Shown one piece after another: positions 62,009 to 64,000 of a stretch of 64,000 nucleotides of DNA. The position numbers and the translations under genes were made by a program. This stretch comes from Bradyrhizobium ontarionense (lineage in GTDB: Bacteria > Pseudomonadota > Alphaproteobacteria > Rhizobiales > Xanthobacteraceae), in assembly GCF_021088345.1 (NCBI RefSeq), contig NZ_CP088156.1:2170001-2234000 (forward strand). Direction: 5' to 3'. Under the pieces are notes generated by a model, which searched no databases, was not told the DNA's origin, and saw nothing but the letters and a program-made list of their open reading frames with translations. Position 1 is the first letter of the stretch; each line of letters starts with the position of its first letter.

Positions 62009-62526
62009 CCGACCCTCCGCTGTATGTGCGGAGGGTGAAATCCCGCCGCCGGTTACGCTCTTGCTGGAATTTGGAGTCTCGATATCGTCAGTAACAGCAC
62101 GAGATACTTCGGACCCTGACAGGCGACGCGCTTGCCCGACCAATCGCCCGACCGGCTAAACGGTCGTTCGTTGGTGGCGGCGTTCGCGAGATGTGAGCGT
62201 AGGCTCAACACGGTCATGGTCCTTAAGAGCGCGCCGACGACGGTCGGCGGTCGATTTCGATGGGGCAGAGCTATGCACAGATTTTCGCGCGGCCGTCAAG
62301 CAGGCCCCTCGGGGCCTGCAGCGATTGGCTGATGAATTCCTGCACGGCTGGCGCCACTGTCGCAGGGCGTCTCAGTTCTGGTCGGGCCTGCGGACGCCAT
62401 TGGCGTCGCTCGACAGAGCTCGCGATGGTCGTCGCGCCCCGGCGCGATACGCGCCATCGATCAGACGAACGCGCATGGCGACTGTCGTTTGATGAACGTG
62501 ATCGAAGCGACCACGCCGCGGCGCCA
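62009..62526. other. intergenic region, no gene recognised
   Basis: 518 bp. A GC-rich hairpin GCAGGCCCC-TC-GGGGCCTGC lies near 62301-62320. Several short open frames exist on both strands, but none has a ribosome site or recognisable product. Confidence 0.4.
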
Positions 62527-63015
62527 TCACAGCCGATGTCCCTTCTGCCGCAGCGAATCCGTCAGGCGCGCCTTCAGCTCATCGCCAGCCTTGCGGCCGA
62601 TGTCCTGCACGATGATCTCGCGCCGTTGCGCGAGCGCAGGCGCCTCGGCCAGGAACTTTTGGCCGACTGCCGAACGATAGAACGCCTCGATCTGCCGCAG
62701 CTCGTCGACCGTAAACGTGTTGGCATAGAGCGCTGAGACACCGTCGACCATGGCGTCGTAGAACGGCGCGTAGGCGTCACTGACCGCCGCCGCCATTGCG
62801 TCGTAGTCGCGCTCGATCTCCGGACGGTCCTGCACCAGCGCCGGCTTGATGCCGAGCAGAATGGTCGGCAGCATGGCCTTGTATTGCTCCGGAAGCTTCA
62901 TCGTCGCGACCAGACGACGCGCGGCGGCAAGCCCGTCTGGCGAGGGCGGCTGCGCGCGGGCGACGCCGGTCAGAGCCAGGACAACGGCCACCGTGATCAG
63001 GATGCGTTCGCGCAT
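62527..63015 (-). CDS. DUF2059 family secreted protein
   Basis: 162 residues from the ATG at 63015, after GGGGGGAG. A signal peptide ends TGVARAQ. The mature helical domain has LVATMKLPEQYKAMLPTIL and FTVDELRQIEAFYRSAVGQK, the DUF2059 signature. A periplasmic protein of unknown function is expected. The longer open frame upstream reads into the antisense of the OpgC-type gene and is not coding. It lies 68 bp downstream of the OpgC-like gene on the same strand. Confidence 0.87.
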   Translation of the reverse strand: MRERILITVAVVLALTGVARAQPPSPDGLAAARRLVATMKLPEQYKAMLPTILLGIKPALVQDRPEIERDYDAMAAAVSDAYAPFYDAMVDGVSALYANTFTVDELRQIEAFYRSAVGQKFLAEAPALAQRREIIVQDIGRKAGDELKARLTDSLRQKGHRL

Positions 63016-63083
63016 CGGTCTCCCCCCATTCACATCCGAACCGCGCAGCCGACTGAGCGCTTGCGCCATTTTCCGCGAGCTCA

Positions 63084-64000
63084 TCACACCTTCACGCGTT
63101 CGGTCGTGACGTCGACGTCCTTGCTGTCCAGCACATCGACGAACAGGTCGGGCACCTCTCCGGCGCGCTCCAGCAGCCACGCGGCGCCTATCATGATCAG
63201 GATGCCGGCGATGCTGACCGCGAGCTGCTCCCAGACTCCGCGCGTGTATTGCATGAGAATCCAATGCGCTGAAAACGACAGGAATACGCCGAGGCAGAAG
63301 ATCGGCAGCGAATGCCGACCGCAGAGCCGCATCGGGAATGTCCAGCGCGCCTTCAGCGGCGGCCAGTCGCGCGGCACGAGATAGGAGACCCAGGTCGCCA
63401 GAGCGAAGAAGTGCGTCAGGCGGAACAGGTCGAGATCGGTCTTGTCGATCGGATAGATCACCTTGATCATCCATTTCGGCACCATCGCCGCCAGCGCCGG
63501 AAGGTGCCACGTCATCACGATCAGGAAAGCGAACCCCAGCCACGCCACCGCGAGCCACATCGCCGCGCGCGACCAGACGAAGCGGGCGATCGCGGCAAAC
63601 CCGCCATTGCCGCACCAGGCCGCGAACACGAACAATAGCTGCCAGCAGAACGGATTGAAGTACCAGGTCGTCCCCGGAGGATAGGACGGGATGTTCCAGT
63701 CGAACCAGCGGGACAGCGCATAGAGCACACACGAAGCTGCGAGCGTCAGGTTCGGCCGACGAACGAGACACCACAGCATGAAGGGCGAGGCTGCGATCAG
63801 GGTGATGTAGAGCGGCAGCACGTCCAGGTTCACCGGCTTGTAGCGCAGCGTGATCGCCTGCCCGATCAGCTCGTCCGGATGCTGCAGGAAATTGAAGACG
63901 TTGAACTCGTCCTCGTACATCTTACTGTCGAACCGCCGCGCGGTGCGCGCGATCTGGGCCGTGAACAGCAGAAACAGCATGATGTGCGCGACATACATCT
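63084..64000 (-). CDS. opgC: OpgC-type membrane protein, 5' end beyond window
   Basis: At least 305 residues visible, running off the right edge. About eight membrane helices are seen. YKPVNLDVLPLYITLIAASP, FDWNIPSYPPGTTWYFNPF, WQLLFVFAAWCG and KTDLDLFRLTHFFALATWVS are characteristic of OpgC-domain proteins, which add succinyl groups to periplasmic glucans or related polymers. The missing N-terminus should hold the first one or two helices. It is probably co-transcribed with the DUF2059 gene. Confidence 0.87.
   Translation of the reverse strand, partial: MYVAHIMLFLLFTAQIARTARRFDSKMYEDEFNVFNFLQHPDELIGQAITLRYKPVNLDVLPLYITLIAASPFMLWCLVRRPNLTLAASCVLYALSRWFDWNIPSYPPGTTWYFNPFCWQLLFVFAAWCGNGGFAAIARFVWSRAAMWLAVAWLGFAFLIVMTWHLPALAAMVPKWMIKVIYPIDKTDLDLFRLTHFFALATWVSYLVPRDWPPLKARWTFPMRLCGRHSLPIFCLGVFLSFSAHWILMQYTRGVWEQLAVSIAGILIMIGAAWLLERAGEVPDLFVDVLDSKDVDVTTERVKV

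Noticed and set aside
62144..62500. Overlapping short ORFs on the plus strand
   Set aside because: None has a ribosome site or recognisable product; random frames in GC-rich DNA.

Overview
The window reads as a piece of a high-GC alphaproteobacterial chromosome, most likely a Bradyrhizobium-like member of the Hyphomicrobiales. This is inferred from gene types and style: a Usg-family gene, an OpgC-type membrane protein, groESL preceded by CIRCE-like sites, and several families of intergenic palindromic repeats. No rRNA or symbiosis gene was seen, so the genus is an inference.

Layout. 1-190 is the edge of an IS110-like transposase. 301-4472 holds housekeeping and hypothetical genes (alpha/beta hydrolase, membrane protein, CHCC zinc finger, FAD monooxygenase, lipoprotein). 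4855-8322 is an eroded island bounded by a 33-bp direct repeat, which is the first 33 nt of the intact tRNA-Leu(UAA) at 8290-8376. It contains fragments of SRAP, SGNH hydrolase and integrase genes, an AT-richer two-gene unit of unknown function, and a SieB-like superinfection-exclusion gene. 8404-11515 has an ArsR/SRPBCC/GST operon and a soluble CZB chemoreceptor. 11544-14837 and 34459-37710 are two large autotransporters with related barrels and different passengers.

15141-28842 is a peptide or amide scavenging block: two tandem substrate-binding proteins, two permeases, a fused double ATPase, two M20 peptidases, an M81 (MlrC-like) peptidase and an amidase. 29229-33904 carries catabolic enzymes (crotonase, quinone oxidoreductase, HCCA isomerase, GST, MetE-like). 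37879-39943 includes a phosphoribosyltransferase and a CinA-like protein. 40172-44933 is the Anbu-type gene set: circularly permuted ATP-grasp, alpha-E protein, transglutaminase-like protease and proteasome-like Anbu. 44978-51779 holds SDR, MFS, NupC-like, acyltransferase, cupin and Usg genes. 52157-54205 is groESL, followed by a HigB/HigA-type toxin-antitoxin pair and signal peptidase I.

55897-62008, all on the minus strand, is the most unusual stretch. It contains an RtcB RNA ligase, a 2OG-Fe(II) dioxygenase, a frameshifted GIY-YIG nuclease lying between two large palindromes, a slipin, two abutting degenerate tRNA-like sequences, an HNH endonuclease, a well-formed tRNA-Asp(GUC)-like gene 43 nt upstream of it, and a 62-codon ORF. 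I infer a possible RNA or tRNA damage-repair or conflict locus. A hairpin after the slipin argues against one single transcript.

All calls come from reading the sequence and recalling family motifs. No database search or folding program was run.
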